A stretch of 64,000 nucleotides of DNA from Tigriopus japonicus (Eukaryota; Arthropoda; Copepoda; Harpacticoida; Harpacticidae), in assembly GCA_010645155.1 (NCBI GenBank), contig CM021320.1, positions 3,652,745 through 3,716,744 on the forward strand. The letters are read 5' to 3'. The translations under genes and the position numbers were made by a program. Under the pieces are notes generated by a model that ran no database searches, was not told where the DNA came from, and was given only the letters and a program-made list of their open reading frames with translations. Positions 39,719 through 51,184 of this stretch are shown here, piece after piece. Every line of letters begins with the position of its first letter. The first letter of the stretch is position 1.

Positions 39719-42700
39719 ATGAGTAAACGAGAAAAGCATCGAGCCTTGATCACACGCTTGGAAAGTGACTTATGGGATTGGCGCCAAGAATGCCGAACAG
39801 AGGGTAAGGCCCTTACCAAGAAATTGGTTCAAGCCCGGGCAAGATGGGCCTTTCATCGAGAGGGTGTAAAAGATTTCAAGGTAAGTTAAATGGCCTTCTG
39901 ACAATCAATTGAACTTTCAAGGATCGAGTCAAGTTTAGCTTGTGTTTGCGAGTCAAGCATCAATATTTGGGCGCCGGGAGACATGGAACGATTGATGCAG
40001 TCATTTGGGTAGAATGATCGAAGTTTGCAAATCCCCCAAGCTGCACTTGACTTGAAACGAATGGCCTCAATATGTTCAAGTCGGTGTGATAAGGCCGTTT
40101 CCCTTTCTGAGAGAGTCTCTTTTTCAATGGTTCTTATTTTGTTCGAGATTGGACCAATGACAGTAAATTCCTTGCTCCCGATGGTGCCAACTTGTTAGCT
40201 AGAAGATACCCTCTTTTCTTCATGATAACATTCCAGGAAAAATGTTTTGTTCCTCCAAGTTATCAGGGCAAACAATATCAAACTGTTTGTTGACAGAAGA
40301 GCTTTTCCGTCTGTCAATTTGTTTCTTCGTTTACTAATTCCACCCAATGAAAATTGGACCGTGTGCGTCTATTTGTTCCACAAACACAGCTCGAGCTAGA
40401 CGCATAATTCATGCTTCAATCAATTCAGGCTTGGACCTTTTCAGGCTTCAGATGGATGGTATTGGAAATGGTTGTCCCGTTGGCAAAAGCAGTCCCAAAT
40501 CTTTCAACCGAACATGGACCAAAAACCGGCTCAAGATGTGAGTGAGTTTGAGTGGGTCAAGTTCTGCCCTCCTTGATCTCTTGCAAATGAGGATTTGAAG
40601 TACATTAGTCGTCCCAAAGAGCTCTTTCTAATCTAAATGTTCTCACTTTAGATCAACAATGAGGTTCTTGTGTCAGATTCGCACTCATTGGCCGCTGAAG
40701 CTCGGGATTACCTGTTTTACCTCCAACGAAAGCATCATTTCCATCCGATGAAATTGGCTTCCCTTTCCCCTTCCGCGTGTTCCACATTCTTCCCTGAGGG
40801 ATTGTCATTGTCTGGTCCCATGTCTACCGAATGGCATCCTGCATTTGGGGATGGAGAGGATCAGTGTGCCATTGATCAAATGCTCGAACACACCATCATG
40901 TTCCAAGACGATCCCGGGCACGAGGATATTATTTCAAATTTATCTTGGGATTCACTTGAGGATGCACACGAGGAACAACAACATCACCATCCTGCGGTTC
41001 CCTCGTTTGTCTCGCCCTTCAATGATCTCGTTGGCTTATCCAAACATTCTCGAAATGAGGCCACCGACGAGACTTCCATGAATATTGAGCAAATCCTAGA
41101 TTCTGTGCCTCTCCCACCGATATTGGCCGCCCACGAGGATGAGTTGTTCATGAGCGATTGCAATCCCTCGTTTCCTGCGACAAATCCTCCGGTGAGAGAC
41201 TTACTTTGCTAACTAACTTACTTTCACGCCTCCATTCACGTTTGAATAGTGAATGGAAGGTCCTTAGTTGAATCCACGCCTAATACCCAAAGAAACATAG
41301 GGCGGAACGAGGAAGAAAATCCCCAGGCCTCTTTCACTCCAATTTCAAATCAATTTCTTGGGAAGTGCTTTCGAATGGTTTTAGCTAAAGTAAATCCGGT
41401 TCCAGGGCTGTCTTCTTTTCTCGCCCCATTTCTTAAGCCTTTTTCCCCACCTTCGAAGTCATGCTCCATTTTCATCAATCTCTGTGGAATTCATTTTCGA
41501 GCAAAAAAGTGCATCTAAAAGGTTCAGATTTTCCTTCGTCCCATTTCGTCAATAAGACTCTTTGATTGCTTCATTTATCAAAGTTAGAAAAACAAAATAT
41601 AGTGGATTACACAAACAAAGAAGAACCAGTTTGCACCAAAGGAGCAAAGTGTTTTAACGCTAATGTTTGGACTAAAGTGAAACCAGATAACATTTAGTAG
41701 GGATATGTTGCTCAATGAAAAATAGTAGATGTTTGATAAGTTTCATCACTAGAGCGGCCGAAAATATTTAATTTTCAAGGCCAAATATTTAAATAATATT
41801 TAAGGAAAAAACATCAAAATATTTAAGAAAATATTTAAAAAGCACCCAAATATTTAAGAAATATTTAAATTTGTAGGTATTCAGGGGAAATAAATTAATA
41901 TTTTTAGAGCTTCTTCTGTATTCAAAATCCAAATTTTTGATGAAAATTTTGCAACGACGAAAATGCAGGTAGACAAATCTTTGGTGGAAAACATTCATAC
42001 CATGTAGTGAAAATTGGTTATTCTTGACAGCCTTTATTTTTACCCTAGATTTAATCAAAATGTTATTGGCCAGGATTTGGTTGAGCATTCAACCCAGAGT
42101 TTCCCGAATTTTCTTTTGGTTGGAGCTGTGCTTTTTTTTCTAGATTCAAATCCGTTTATGTAATTTTCAAGGCCAAATCGACCAAATATTTCTTTCCCAC
42201 GCAGAATACTTTCCCAATTTAGTTGTTGACTATTCACCTAAAAAATTGGCCTAATAATTAAAAAAAAGGGAGATTTTGAAAATTTTGTTTTGGGAAGGTC
42301 AGATTGTTAGCCAATATTTCAAAAGATATGCGGAAATCATGATGATTCTTGATATAATTCAAAGAAACAAAGGGAATTTTCTTTTAGTTTTGGAAGAAAA
42401 AGCCCAAATATTTAAAAAGTGCTCAATACGGTAAAATATTTAAATTAAATATTTTTTTATTTAATTAAATATTTTCGGCCGCTCTACTGATTACAGTAGC
42501 AACAATTAATAAACGGGGCTATGTTGTCAAAAAAATCTCCACTGATGGGAAATTGATTTGAACTTAATATCTTTGATTAATCAATCTCATTTTCTATTTT
42601 ATGAAGGGGAATAGTCTTTAAAAAATCAGCAAGGACGACGTAATATTGTTTAATTGATATCTCGAACACTCATTTAACTAGAAACTGAAATTTTGTTTCC

Positions 42701-44066
42701 CATGGGGAATTATCACTACTACATAACCTATTGGGAAACAAATACCGTCCTTGAGTTTGGCTTATACTTCATGTTCATTTGCACATATATATTATGCAAT
42801 ACATGTAACGAAATGCCAACATTCGAACATAAAAACAATCGTTTTCAATTAGCTACCACAATAGGTGTGTTATTTGAAACTCTTTTGCCATGCCATTTTA
42901 GATCTGTTTGAGCTACTCGTAGTATTCGATTAAATTTCAAAGAAAAGTTTGCTTGGTGATGAATAGAGCGGCCGAAAATATTTAATTAAATAAAAAAATA
43001 TTTAATTTAAATATTTTACCGTATTGAGCACTTTTTAAATATTTGGGCTTTTTCTTCCAAAACTAAAAGAAAATTCCCTTTGTTTCTTTGAATTATATCA
43101 AGAATCATCATGATTTCCGCATATCTTTTGAAATATTGGCTAACAATCTGACCTTCCCAAAACAAAATTTTCAAAATCTCCCTTTTTTTTAATTATTAGG
43201 CCAATTTTTTAGGTGAATAGTCAACAACTAAATTGGGAAAGTATTCTGCGTGGGAAAGAAATATTTGGTCGATTTGGCCTTGAAAATTACATAAACGGAT
43301 TTGAATCTAGAAAAAAAAGCACAGCTCCAACCAAAAGAAAATTCGGGAAACTCTGGGTTGAATGCTCAACCAAATCCTGGCCAATAACATTTTGATTAAA
43401 TCTAGGGTAAAAATAAAGGCTGTCAAGAATAACCAGTTTTCACTACATGGTATGAATGTTTTCCACCAAAGATTTGTCTACCTGCATTTTCGTCGTTGCA
43501 AAATTTTCATCAAAAATTTGGATTTTGAATACAGAAGAAGCTCTAAAAATATTAATTTATTTCCCCTGAATACCTACAAATTTAAATATTTCTTAAATAT
43601 TTGGGTGCTTTTTAAATATTTTCTTAAATATTTTGATGTTTTTTCCTTAAATATTATTTAAATATTTGGCCTTGAAAATTAAATATTTTCGGCCGCTCTA
43701 GTAATCAGTTTGAAAATAAAATCTCTTGTGCGGAAACGAAGCAAACTTAAGCTGAAATAAAAAGGACGAGCAAACTTGAATTGCTGATAGTGAGACCATC
43801 TTTTAAAATTCATTGATTATTCTGCAAATCGATAAACAAATCCCATTCAGGCATTCCCAAAAATATTCTCAGAATCGACTTCTCGTCAACCATCCCAAAA
43901 GCCAAAAAGAAATTCTGCAAACACCGTCAGATTGAAATACTGTCCATGATCTTTGACATTTGGCATGCTTTCATCATCGACGTTCCAATTTGAAATAAGA
44001 AAAAAGGACCCCCACTTCGTTGCTATTCATCCATTCCATTTCCTTGTTATTGCAGATATCCTCTTG

Positions 44067-44100
<34 letters not shown>

Positions 44101-47100
44101 GCCTATTCCTCTTCATTGAACAACAACTCATTGCTCTGTGATCTGAGCACATCTTCCGTTCTTCCTTTCACACTCCCTTCGCCATCAGGATCTTCAAGTG
44201 AGCAAAGTTTCTCCCCACATTCACAACATTCGTCATGGGACGATATTGGATCCACCTCGTCAATGATCTCCAGTCCCGGTTCCACTTGTCCCACTCAAGA
44301 ACCTCGTCGAACTTCTGTGATCGCCCACCATCGGAGTTTGGGCCCCAAATTTCTGAACCAACTTAAGGAGCGAGTGCGCGATTATGCCCGTAATCATACC
44401 TACAAAGAGACGGCTAAAAAGTTCGGCGTTCATCACTCGACCGTGTCCGGTTGGGTGAAAACGGCTACAACAACCGATCAAAGTCCCGAGGGAAAGTCCG
44501 CCAAATTGAACAACCCTGCACTTTCTTTGGAGTATGAGACGGGCCAATCGAACTCAGCAGAGTTTGCACAGGATTCGACCACACTTTCATATGCCATTGA
44601 TGGGTCTTGGCCCTTGCCAAATGGGGAGCTAATTAAAAAACGCGAAGAAGGACCCTTGAGTTCATCCCCTGGCTTTCAGGGACTTGATGGGGTATTCATA
44701 GAGTGGTTGGCACGATGCAGACGCAACCATCAAGTGCTTTCGAACTCGATCGTGACCCAGCAAATTCAAGAAATCATCAAACAAGCCGGAGAAGTCTCGG
44801 AAGACACATGCAAATGGTTCTTGTTGTGGAAAAACAGGTAAGTTATGCCGGAGATGGTCTTGAAAAGTGGGCAACGTACGCTCGCAAATATCGATTTTCT
44901 TGTCAGAAGCAAAACTCCATTCGTGAATATTGCGCTCACATTTTGAAATTTCCCCAATCTTTTATTGATTAGAAGGTTCCAGACCGTATGCTTTTGTCAT
45001 AGTTAACTTGGTGGAAGTCTTATCCGTCTTGTTTGCCCGCCGATCACGCCTCATTGGGCGTGCTTCTGGATCAACGCCTTTCTCTCTCGTGATAGGAGAG
45101 TTTGATTCAAATCCTGATTGATTTGTGTTCAATGTGGCATAGCCCAAGTTTTTCACCTCAAGGAATTTTCTTTCATTCTTTCTTTCTTTCTGGCTGTTCC
45201 TTTGAAGACGTGAGGAAAAGCTCTACGTGGAAGGCATGGAAGACGAGTTGGAATGCAAAAGGGAAACTCAAAACCTGGCTTATCCACCGGCTTTCAAGCT
45301 TGAGGTCGCTCTCTATGCCACTCAACACAGCCAATATGCAGCCTCGAAAATATTTTCCGTGGCTCGGAGGAGGATCTTTGATTGGATGAAGCAGATTCCC
45401 AGGCTCAAAGAGATGGTCTCAAGCGGACTTGTGAAGAAAATCACCGGACGTGGTCCCAAGAATAAGGACATTGACCTCATCTTATACAAATGGTAATTCA
45501 CCATGGTCTTTTTTACGGGTAAACTGGTGCATAACTTTCCATTTAAATTTTGCATACGTACCCGTTGCCCGTTTGTTAAGATGACGAAACGACAAAACTA
45601 GGTCATCTTGAGGTATGAGAACCTGAGAGATTTGTTGGTTAGTTGAAAGCTCATAAACATCATTCTATCATTATTTTTCTTCTGGATACCTCCCTTCGTC
45701 CCGTTCGCTTCTGAGTGGGCTAAAACTCTCTTTTCCATTTTCCGCTTGGCTAACGTTGATCCACCGACCTTCAGCACCCCTGTGTTCCAAATATGTTCAG
45801 TAAAAGTGCATTTTCGTATCGGAACATTTTCATTCAACCACTTGGAGAAGGTGAAGAAGCCTAAACGAAGTTGAGGCGTCTCTAGAAACCCCTTGAAGAA
45901 CAAAAGTTCTCAATCCAATTTCATGCAGACTTAGCTCTCCTTGATCCATTTGCTAATAAGCCAATAAAGAAGCACTTTGCCAGTGGGGCAATACTCATTT
46001 AACGGCGAGTTAATGCTTCTTTCGGGCGTGCCACCACAATGAACACCCATCAAAGGCCAAAAAGAGACAGGAGAGAGAGCGCCAAAGTCAATTACACAAT
46101 TGCTAGGAGTTTCTCAGGGACATTCTCGTGGTTCAAAAACCCTTAGGTTGTGTTGAACAATGAAAGAACATTTTCATTAAAACCCGAGGGCCTTTCCGTA
46201 CATTGTTTGGCTATTGTGGACAAACAATGGGAGTACGCTTTTTTATGAATAGCCCGACTTATTGCCTTTCAGGTATTGCAAGAACAAGGCCCAAGGGAAA
46301 AGACCGAAATCATCACAAGTCCAGAGCAAGGCCAAGGATATTTTTATGGACAGGGGCTACACAGATATGAAATGCTCCTACGGTTGGTTCAAGAGATGGT
46401 CCCAAAGGTTTAAAATCCAATTACGCTACTCCTATGACGACGATCTTTTGGAATGGGTTTGGTCCCAATTTGAGGCCAACAATTCGATCTCTCATTTGGA
46501 CTTGCAAAAGTACGGTCTCAATGTTATTGGTAAAGACGATGCATCATTTAAAGCCTCTTCAGGTTGGGCTATGAGGTAAGTTGACAATAACCTTTGGTTG
46601 TTGATTAATAATTTGTGTGGACTAGAATTATCTGGTCGGTTTCTTCTCGGTCCCAAAAAGTTTGTTTGCGATTTTTAAGTTAAGACTTTTTGGGGTCGTT
46701 ACCCTAAAAATTTTCGTGCTTTATTAAGTTGAAATACGACTTTCCTATTTTCTTTTCTCATCCGATTCAAATCTAAAGGATATAAAAAAAAGAGTTCCCG
46801 AAAATGGTTTTTAAAGGTGTGAAGTAAAACATCTTAAATCCTCGCTCTAATGATCAGCAAATATCCAATTCCAAATTATGTTCCAGATTTTGCAAACGGA
46901 ATAAGAATCTAATGAGCCCGTACCTCGTTTCGCCATCAGATTGGTCGGAACTACCCCCCAAGCTCATGGAAACCGCTCGAGAGTTCTCGAGCAATGTCTT
47001 GGATCTTGTTCAAGAACACCATCTGGCTGCCAATCGAATTGGGTTTATGGACGAGGTACCTCTGCACTTGAATCCTCAAAGCCAATCTCCTTGTTCGTTA

Positions 47101-48295
47101 TCCAACAAATCCACCCGATCTCATCATCCAGGGTTCCAATTACGGCACGCGGGTTTTCAAGATTGTTCCGCTGTCGTGGTTTTGTCGGCTTTGGCGGATG
47201 GAACACTCCTAACACCATTGCTTATTCTAAAGGTATGACAAGGGGAACAGAAGGATGGGTATATTATTTCCCCCAAGGAGTTTCTCGAAATTTCATCTCA
47301 ATTGCGACGGTAGACGATGGTGATAAAATATTTTTACTGCACCAAAAGGAGCGACACTTCTCTTCTAACAAAGTTAATTTCTCCGCCATCTGCTCCCCTC
47401 AAAAATGACAAAGTGCCTTTTGCTCAGCATGCTGTAAAAATGGCATTCTCCCTTATCAGTATTGAAAAAAAAGACACACACAGAGAGGAGAAAAAGACTT
47501 GGTTCTTGCCAGATCCGTCGTTTTCAGAAGCATGCTGGTAGGGATGAACCGGATCTGTTATGAGATGTGCATGCTTGGATGACTCCTTGTGTTCCAATAA
47601 CCTGAACCCGTTCCCATTTCTCCATTTGTTTTGCTTCATGTTTCAGACCTCTAAGCTCGGCCGATCTCAATCGTTGTTAGTGAGACACAAAGATATCCTG
47701 GTTCTTTACCAACAGAGCGAGGATCAGATCAGAGCCTGTGATTCAGTTCTAGTCCAATGGCTTTCCTCAGTTTGGTTCCAACACGTTCCAACTCCAAACC
47801 TAATGGTAATGGACTCGTTCGGATCTCATGGAGGAATGACGGCCAAGGCTTTCGTGTCCGCTCGGAGATCGTATCTCTCTTTGATTCCTCCTTCTTGTTC
47901 GCCATTAGTTCAGCCTTTGTTATGGGGTCTCACATGGAGATTTAAAGTAAATGAGGAACACGGATTATTTAAGGTCAGACGTGTGACACTAAAAGTCTCG
48001 TTTTCATTGCAGCAATGTATTGAGGATGCATATCTACAAGTCCTCAGGGAGCACCAAACCAGTTCAAGGATTATGAAAGACAACAGCGCAATTAGTGATT
48101 CACAGATCATCCAATGGACCAATGACGCATATCAAGCCGTTTCAAAAGATAAGGTGAGAACAAAATGCAATCCAGATAGTCCCATAACACAACGGCCATT
48201 TTCAACATGCTTCAACTTTTACTCGATTTCAGGAAGCCTTGCATCAAGAGTTTCAATTCAGTGAAATTTGTGCTAAAGTCGCTTCTCGTGAATAA
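39719..48295 (+). CDS. Pogo/Tigger transposase-derived protein with multiple HTH domains and a dead DDE domain
   Basis: Predicted nuclear DNA-binding protein of 973 residues. Exons: 39719-39880, 40652-41191, 44056-44837, 45208-45492, 46273-46575, 46887-47232, 47647-47946, 48013-48153, 48233-48295; every junction keeps frame. The N-terminal 325 residues are unfamiliar, acidic, then serine-rich. HTH1 (about 327-370) contains YKETAKKFGVHHSTVSGWVK. A CENP-B-like segment follows (about 443-495). HTH2 is Brinker-like (about 522-565, FKLEVALYATQHSQYAASKI). Two more CENP-B-like segments follow (about 582-640 with GYTDMKCSYGWFKRWSQRFK, and 646-700 with SFKASSGWAMRFCKR). The DDE fold has FMDEVPLHL (D746) and NLMVMDSFGSHGG (D862). 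The third site, QPLD in active pogo enzymes, is QPLLWG here, so the last aspartate is lost. POGK-like proteins combine Brinker, CENP-B and DDE domains. I infer host domestication. The first exon could be preceded by another. Confidence 0.85.
41742..41749 (+). repeat. 8-bp duplication, left outer flank of hAT copy 1
   Basis: TTCATCAC directly precedes hAT copy 1. Its matching copy is not at the other end of that element. It is found as its reverse complement GTGATGAA at 42956-42963, next to copy 2. Confidence 0.9.
41750..42486 (-). mobile_element. Non-autonomous hAT element, copy 1 (737 bp)
   Basis: Both ends carry inverted repeats beginning TAGAGCGGCCGAAAATATTT, fitting the hAT rule YARNG. 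The element lies in intron 2 of the transposase-derived gene and is the mirror image of the copy at 42964-43700. The two align end to end without gaps (paired positions sum to 85450). I noticed one substitution, 42014 against 43436. It is rich in AAATATTTAA-like subterminal motifs and has only short open frames (60 and 99 codons) without transposase similarity. Strand is given relative to copy 2. Confidence 0.9.
42487..42963. other. 477-bp spacer between inverted hAT copies, probably inverted
   Basis: The spacer begins with CTGATTAC and ends with GTGATGAA. Each is the reverse complement of the octamer on the outer side of the opposite element, which shows that this segment is flipped relative to the insertion sites. 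No coding feature is seen in it. Confidence 0.8.
42964..43700 (+). mobile_element. Non-autonomous hAT element, copy 2 (737 bp)
   Basis: This copy has the same termini and length as copy 1, in opposite orientation. It is flanked by GTGATGAA on the left (42956-42963) and GTAATCAG on the right (43701-43708). Its two flanks do not match each other but match the reverse complements of the flanks of copy 1. It lies within intron 2 of the transposase-derived gene. Confidence 0.9.
43701..43708 (+). repeat. 8-bp duplication, right outer flank of hAT copy 2
   Basis: GTAATCAG directly follows copy 2. Its partner is CTGATTAC (42487-42494), the reverse complement, at the inner edge of copy 1. Confidence 0.9.
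44062..44108 (+). repeat. TCT/TTC run coding poly-serine at an exon start
   Basis: A pyrimidine trinucleotide run starts a few bases inside exon 3 of the transposase-derived gene, just after its AG acceptor at 44054-44055. It encodes about eleven serines in a row. The exon thus extends the pyrimidine tract normally found before the acceptor. Confidence 0.8.
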
Positions 48296-48296
48296 A
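48291..48296 (+). terminator. AATAAA polyadenylation signal overlapping the stop codon
   Basis: The last codons of the transposase-derived gene read GAA TAA, and AATAAA spans them plus one base. If used, the 3' UTR would be only some tens of bases. I saw no later AATAAA in the next few hundred bases. Confidence 0.5.
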
Positions 48297-51176
48297 GATG
48301 TGATTAAATGCATGATCAATCAATTACCATGCTTTTTCCTGGATGTTTTGTGTTTACAATCAAAGTAATTTCTTTGCCGTTGAAAGAGAGTCTAAATTTC
48401 TCGCTCATTCATTAAGATGTAATAATAACGGTATAGTTGAAGTAGTTTGTTCCGTTTCGTGTGGAATGTCGAAATCCCTAAAAGCCGTGGAGTTTGAGCT
48501 CCGGAACAGACTATGTTTTGTAGGACATTTTATAGGAGTTCTTCAACAGGAAGTTTTTCTTATTACACCTATGTCTGATTGCTTATTGATTCCATTACTG
48601 TTATTGCAATCAAATTTGATTCTGAAAGAGTTCCAGGACACACCTCGCTCCCAAAATGTGTTCTATCCGCATATCACCACAGGAAAAGACCAATGATGCT
48701 GTATTTCTTTCAAGGATCTATCTTGAAATAATGCTGCTAACACTAAAAACTCCGTGGAAATGCAAAAATTGAGGTCAAATTTTGCAGGTGTTAAAATAAT
48801 GATGCCAAAGGGGCTACCTTAACTTAACGGCCATAAGGTCATAATCTTGCTTAGAGAATCTCTATCCCATCTCACCCTCGGGAATGACCGCAGGTTCGCC
48901 CATTATAGCCCTCAGAAGCCGTGACTACTACATGTAAATTAAAACCACAGGCCACTAGGACTCGGCAAGCCCGGGATTCGAACCTAGAAGGTTGCAGATA
49001 ATTGATATATTATTGAACCCTGGCCAAGGGAGCAAAAAGTGGGTGAGGACTCCCTTGCTCAGATGACAGGAAATCCGGCTTGATCCATGACCAAAATGGC
49101 CAAAGACTAAGCTATCCTTTTAAAATGTAATACAGCACAAGTACTTTATTTTTAAATGTAATTGATTACAAATACTTTCACAAATTAATAGCATTACATT
49201 CTATTACATTATTTTCAAACCCAACTAGAACTCCTTACTTTTTAATTGCAAAATGTGCAAAGTGCATCAAACACTTGTGAACTTTAGGTGTATCAATTTA
49301 TATACAGAAGAATATTGGAAAGTCGGGGGAAAGTCTGCAAAATGTTTAATCCGAGAACTTGTTATGCAGTTGAAAATGAAGTTCAAATGATTGGTTCAAA
49401 TGTAATTCAATACACTTACATCTCAGGTTTGATCATTATGAGCACTCTTTATGATTTTGTTCGGGCTTTTTGAAGCCACAGGTCCTTTGACCCGGAAATT
49501 GGGAAAAGCTGTCCTTGACCCCAAAAGATAACTAGCTTGATCAAGTGCTTTTTTTTATTTTTACCAATATTTTTTCAACCAAAATGTTAATGGCAACATT
49601 GTCCTCTTTAGCCTTCCTGCCAATTTCATGCTTTCTTTCCTTATTTTTGTCACATTGGAGGCTAATTACGACAACCTATTTATGATCACATAGTGATAAA
49701 TTGCCATATGAAAAAAATGTCTCTTTAGGAGGCAGTTTGGGGGATGTCCAAAAAGAATGTGAAAAAGCATTTCATTCTCAAAACAGGATTGAAAAAAAAA
49801 TTAAGGTCAGGTCTACAGGCGGGAAAAGGCCGAAGACACCGTTTTGGAAAAAAAAACTTTTAAGGAAAAAAACGAAAATTGCACTGCATAAGGACCTTCA
49901 CAACTGGTGTCGAGTCAAAAGATGTTCAAATCAGCTGACAGTTACGGTGGTGGTTCTTATGATTTAGGTGCAGACAGAGCATTAATAATTTGAACTTTAA
50001 CAAGACTCAATGGTCAAAGAAATTTTTGCACCCTTTTAGGAAACAAGTTTGGAAAATCAGCGCAAACAGATACAAATGACCAAATAATGGCATTATCAAA
50101 GAATATCTCTTTTAAATATATGGCCTACTTTTCACATATTTTCGGTGTTTAAAGAATATGTACACTCAGTATTTTGTCACTTTTTAGAATTGTTTTCTTT
50201 TTTTTCTTTCCGGGCCCTAGTTATTACAAATGGAGTAAAAGAAGGGCAAATCGAATTTATTAAATTAGAAAAATGATTTTGTTTCTGAGTTTTTGAAGTG
50301 AGAAAAAGGTCGAATTTTCTATCAAACATCAATTTTTACTCTGCATTTTCTGCTTTCAGTTTTAATAGGAATAACCAAAACCGATATTTCGGCCTGAAGT
50401 ATAATCGGTCCATCACTACCTAAAAGCAACACATTCGGGATTTTTAAAGATATTCGGCGTTTTTAACCTTTTCATGAATTTTTGGGACATTTTTTTAGAC
50501 ATTTTTTCCGGGTTCTACTGATCAGCTTCAAACAGTGTTTTCAATTTCATATGCAGGGTTTTGCAGAATTAGTTGCTAACAAGGTCAATGGGAAAGAATT
50601 GTTTTAAAAAGTTGTTCCTCATACAACATTATATATCATCATGGAACACTACTTGTTATGTCGTCCTATGGGGCAAACCACCGCCTTGGCCGTTCAGCCT
50701 TGATATCAAAGTCATAACATAACTAACACGCACTTATTCCTCCTTTTGGACATCATGCCATGCTATTTCAGCCAAAAATAGTCCTTGTTGCCCTTGTTTC
50801 GATACTTCAAGTAATTGACGCAGGTCTGATTATGACCGATTATTGAAGCAAAGAGTTGTTGGAGGAATTTGAAATCCTTCTTTTTCAACTCTTGTGTGGA
50901 ATGAAAACTCCAACGCAACGGTGCCTAAGCCTGTCGTTGGGTCCCAGGCTTCAAGTCGTCTCCTCAAGGTTGACTCTCAAGCATAACGGCCATTTAAGGA
51001 AATCCCAATTGTTCGTTAATGCTCCAAAAGTGCTCATGTACTTGTTTAACTTACTTAGAGGCCTCAGCTATGAGAAAAATGGATGCAATTATCTTTTCGT
51101 ATTTTTGTCACGGTGTTATTTGATTCAGTGGTTGGTTCTCTTTTTGGATTTTCATTTACAAGATTACCACTCCTAT
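48297..51176. other. Intergenic with repeat debris
   Basis: Open frames reach 117 codons (48343-48696) but show no known motif. Two stretches look transposon-derived. One is the AT-rich ATTACA-type motif series around 49130-49215. The other is a possible hAT end near 50360-50419, finishing GGTCCATCACTA. I could not pair either with a second end. Confidence 0.45.
48960..49010 (-). repeat. Possible tRNA-like SINE fragment
   Basis: The minus strand contains GGTTCGAATCCCGGGCTTGC, matching the RNA polymerase III B box and the start of a tRNA 3' end. No matching 5' acceptor strand or convincing A box appears at tRNA distance, so it is not an intact tRNA. A SINE fragment or chance are both possible. 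Confidence 0.35.
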
Positions 51177-51184
51177 TTGATCAC

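Noticed and set aside
41789..42237. Identical 60- and 99-codon frames present in both hAT copies
   Set aside because: Their identity follows from the duplicated element. They lack transposase motifs and are AT-rich filler.
41750..43700. TA as target duplication of the inverted pair (Tc1/mariner type)
   Set aside because: TA flanks fit superficially. Including TA in the ends gives hAT-type TAGAG termini and explains four perfectly matched octamers, which a TA duplication would not.
44962..45156. GATTCAAATCC near 45108 as a tRNA B box
   Set aside because: No A box or acceptor pairing at tRNA distance. It lies in an intron of the transposase-derived gene and may be chance.
48343..48696. 117-codon frame just after the transposase-derived gene
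   Set aside because: No similarity to known proteins and no splice connection. It starts after the stop codon and the poly(A) signal.
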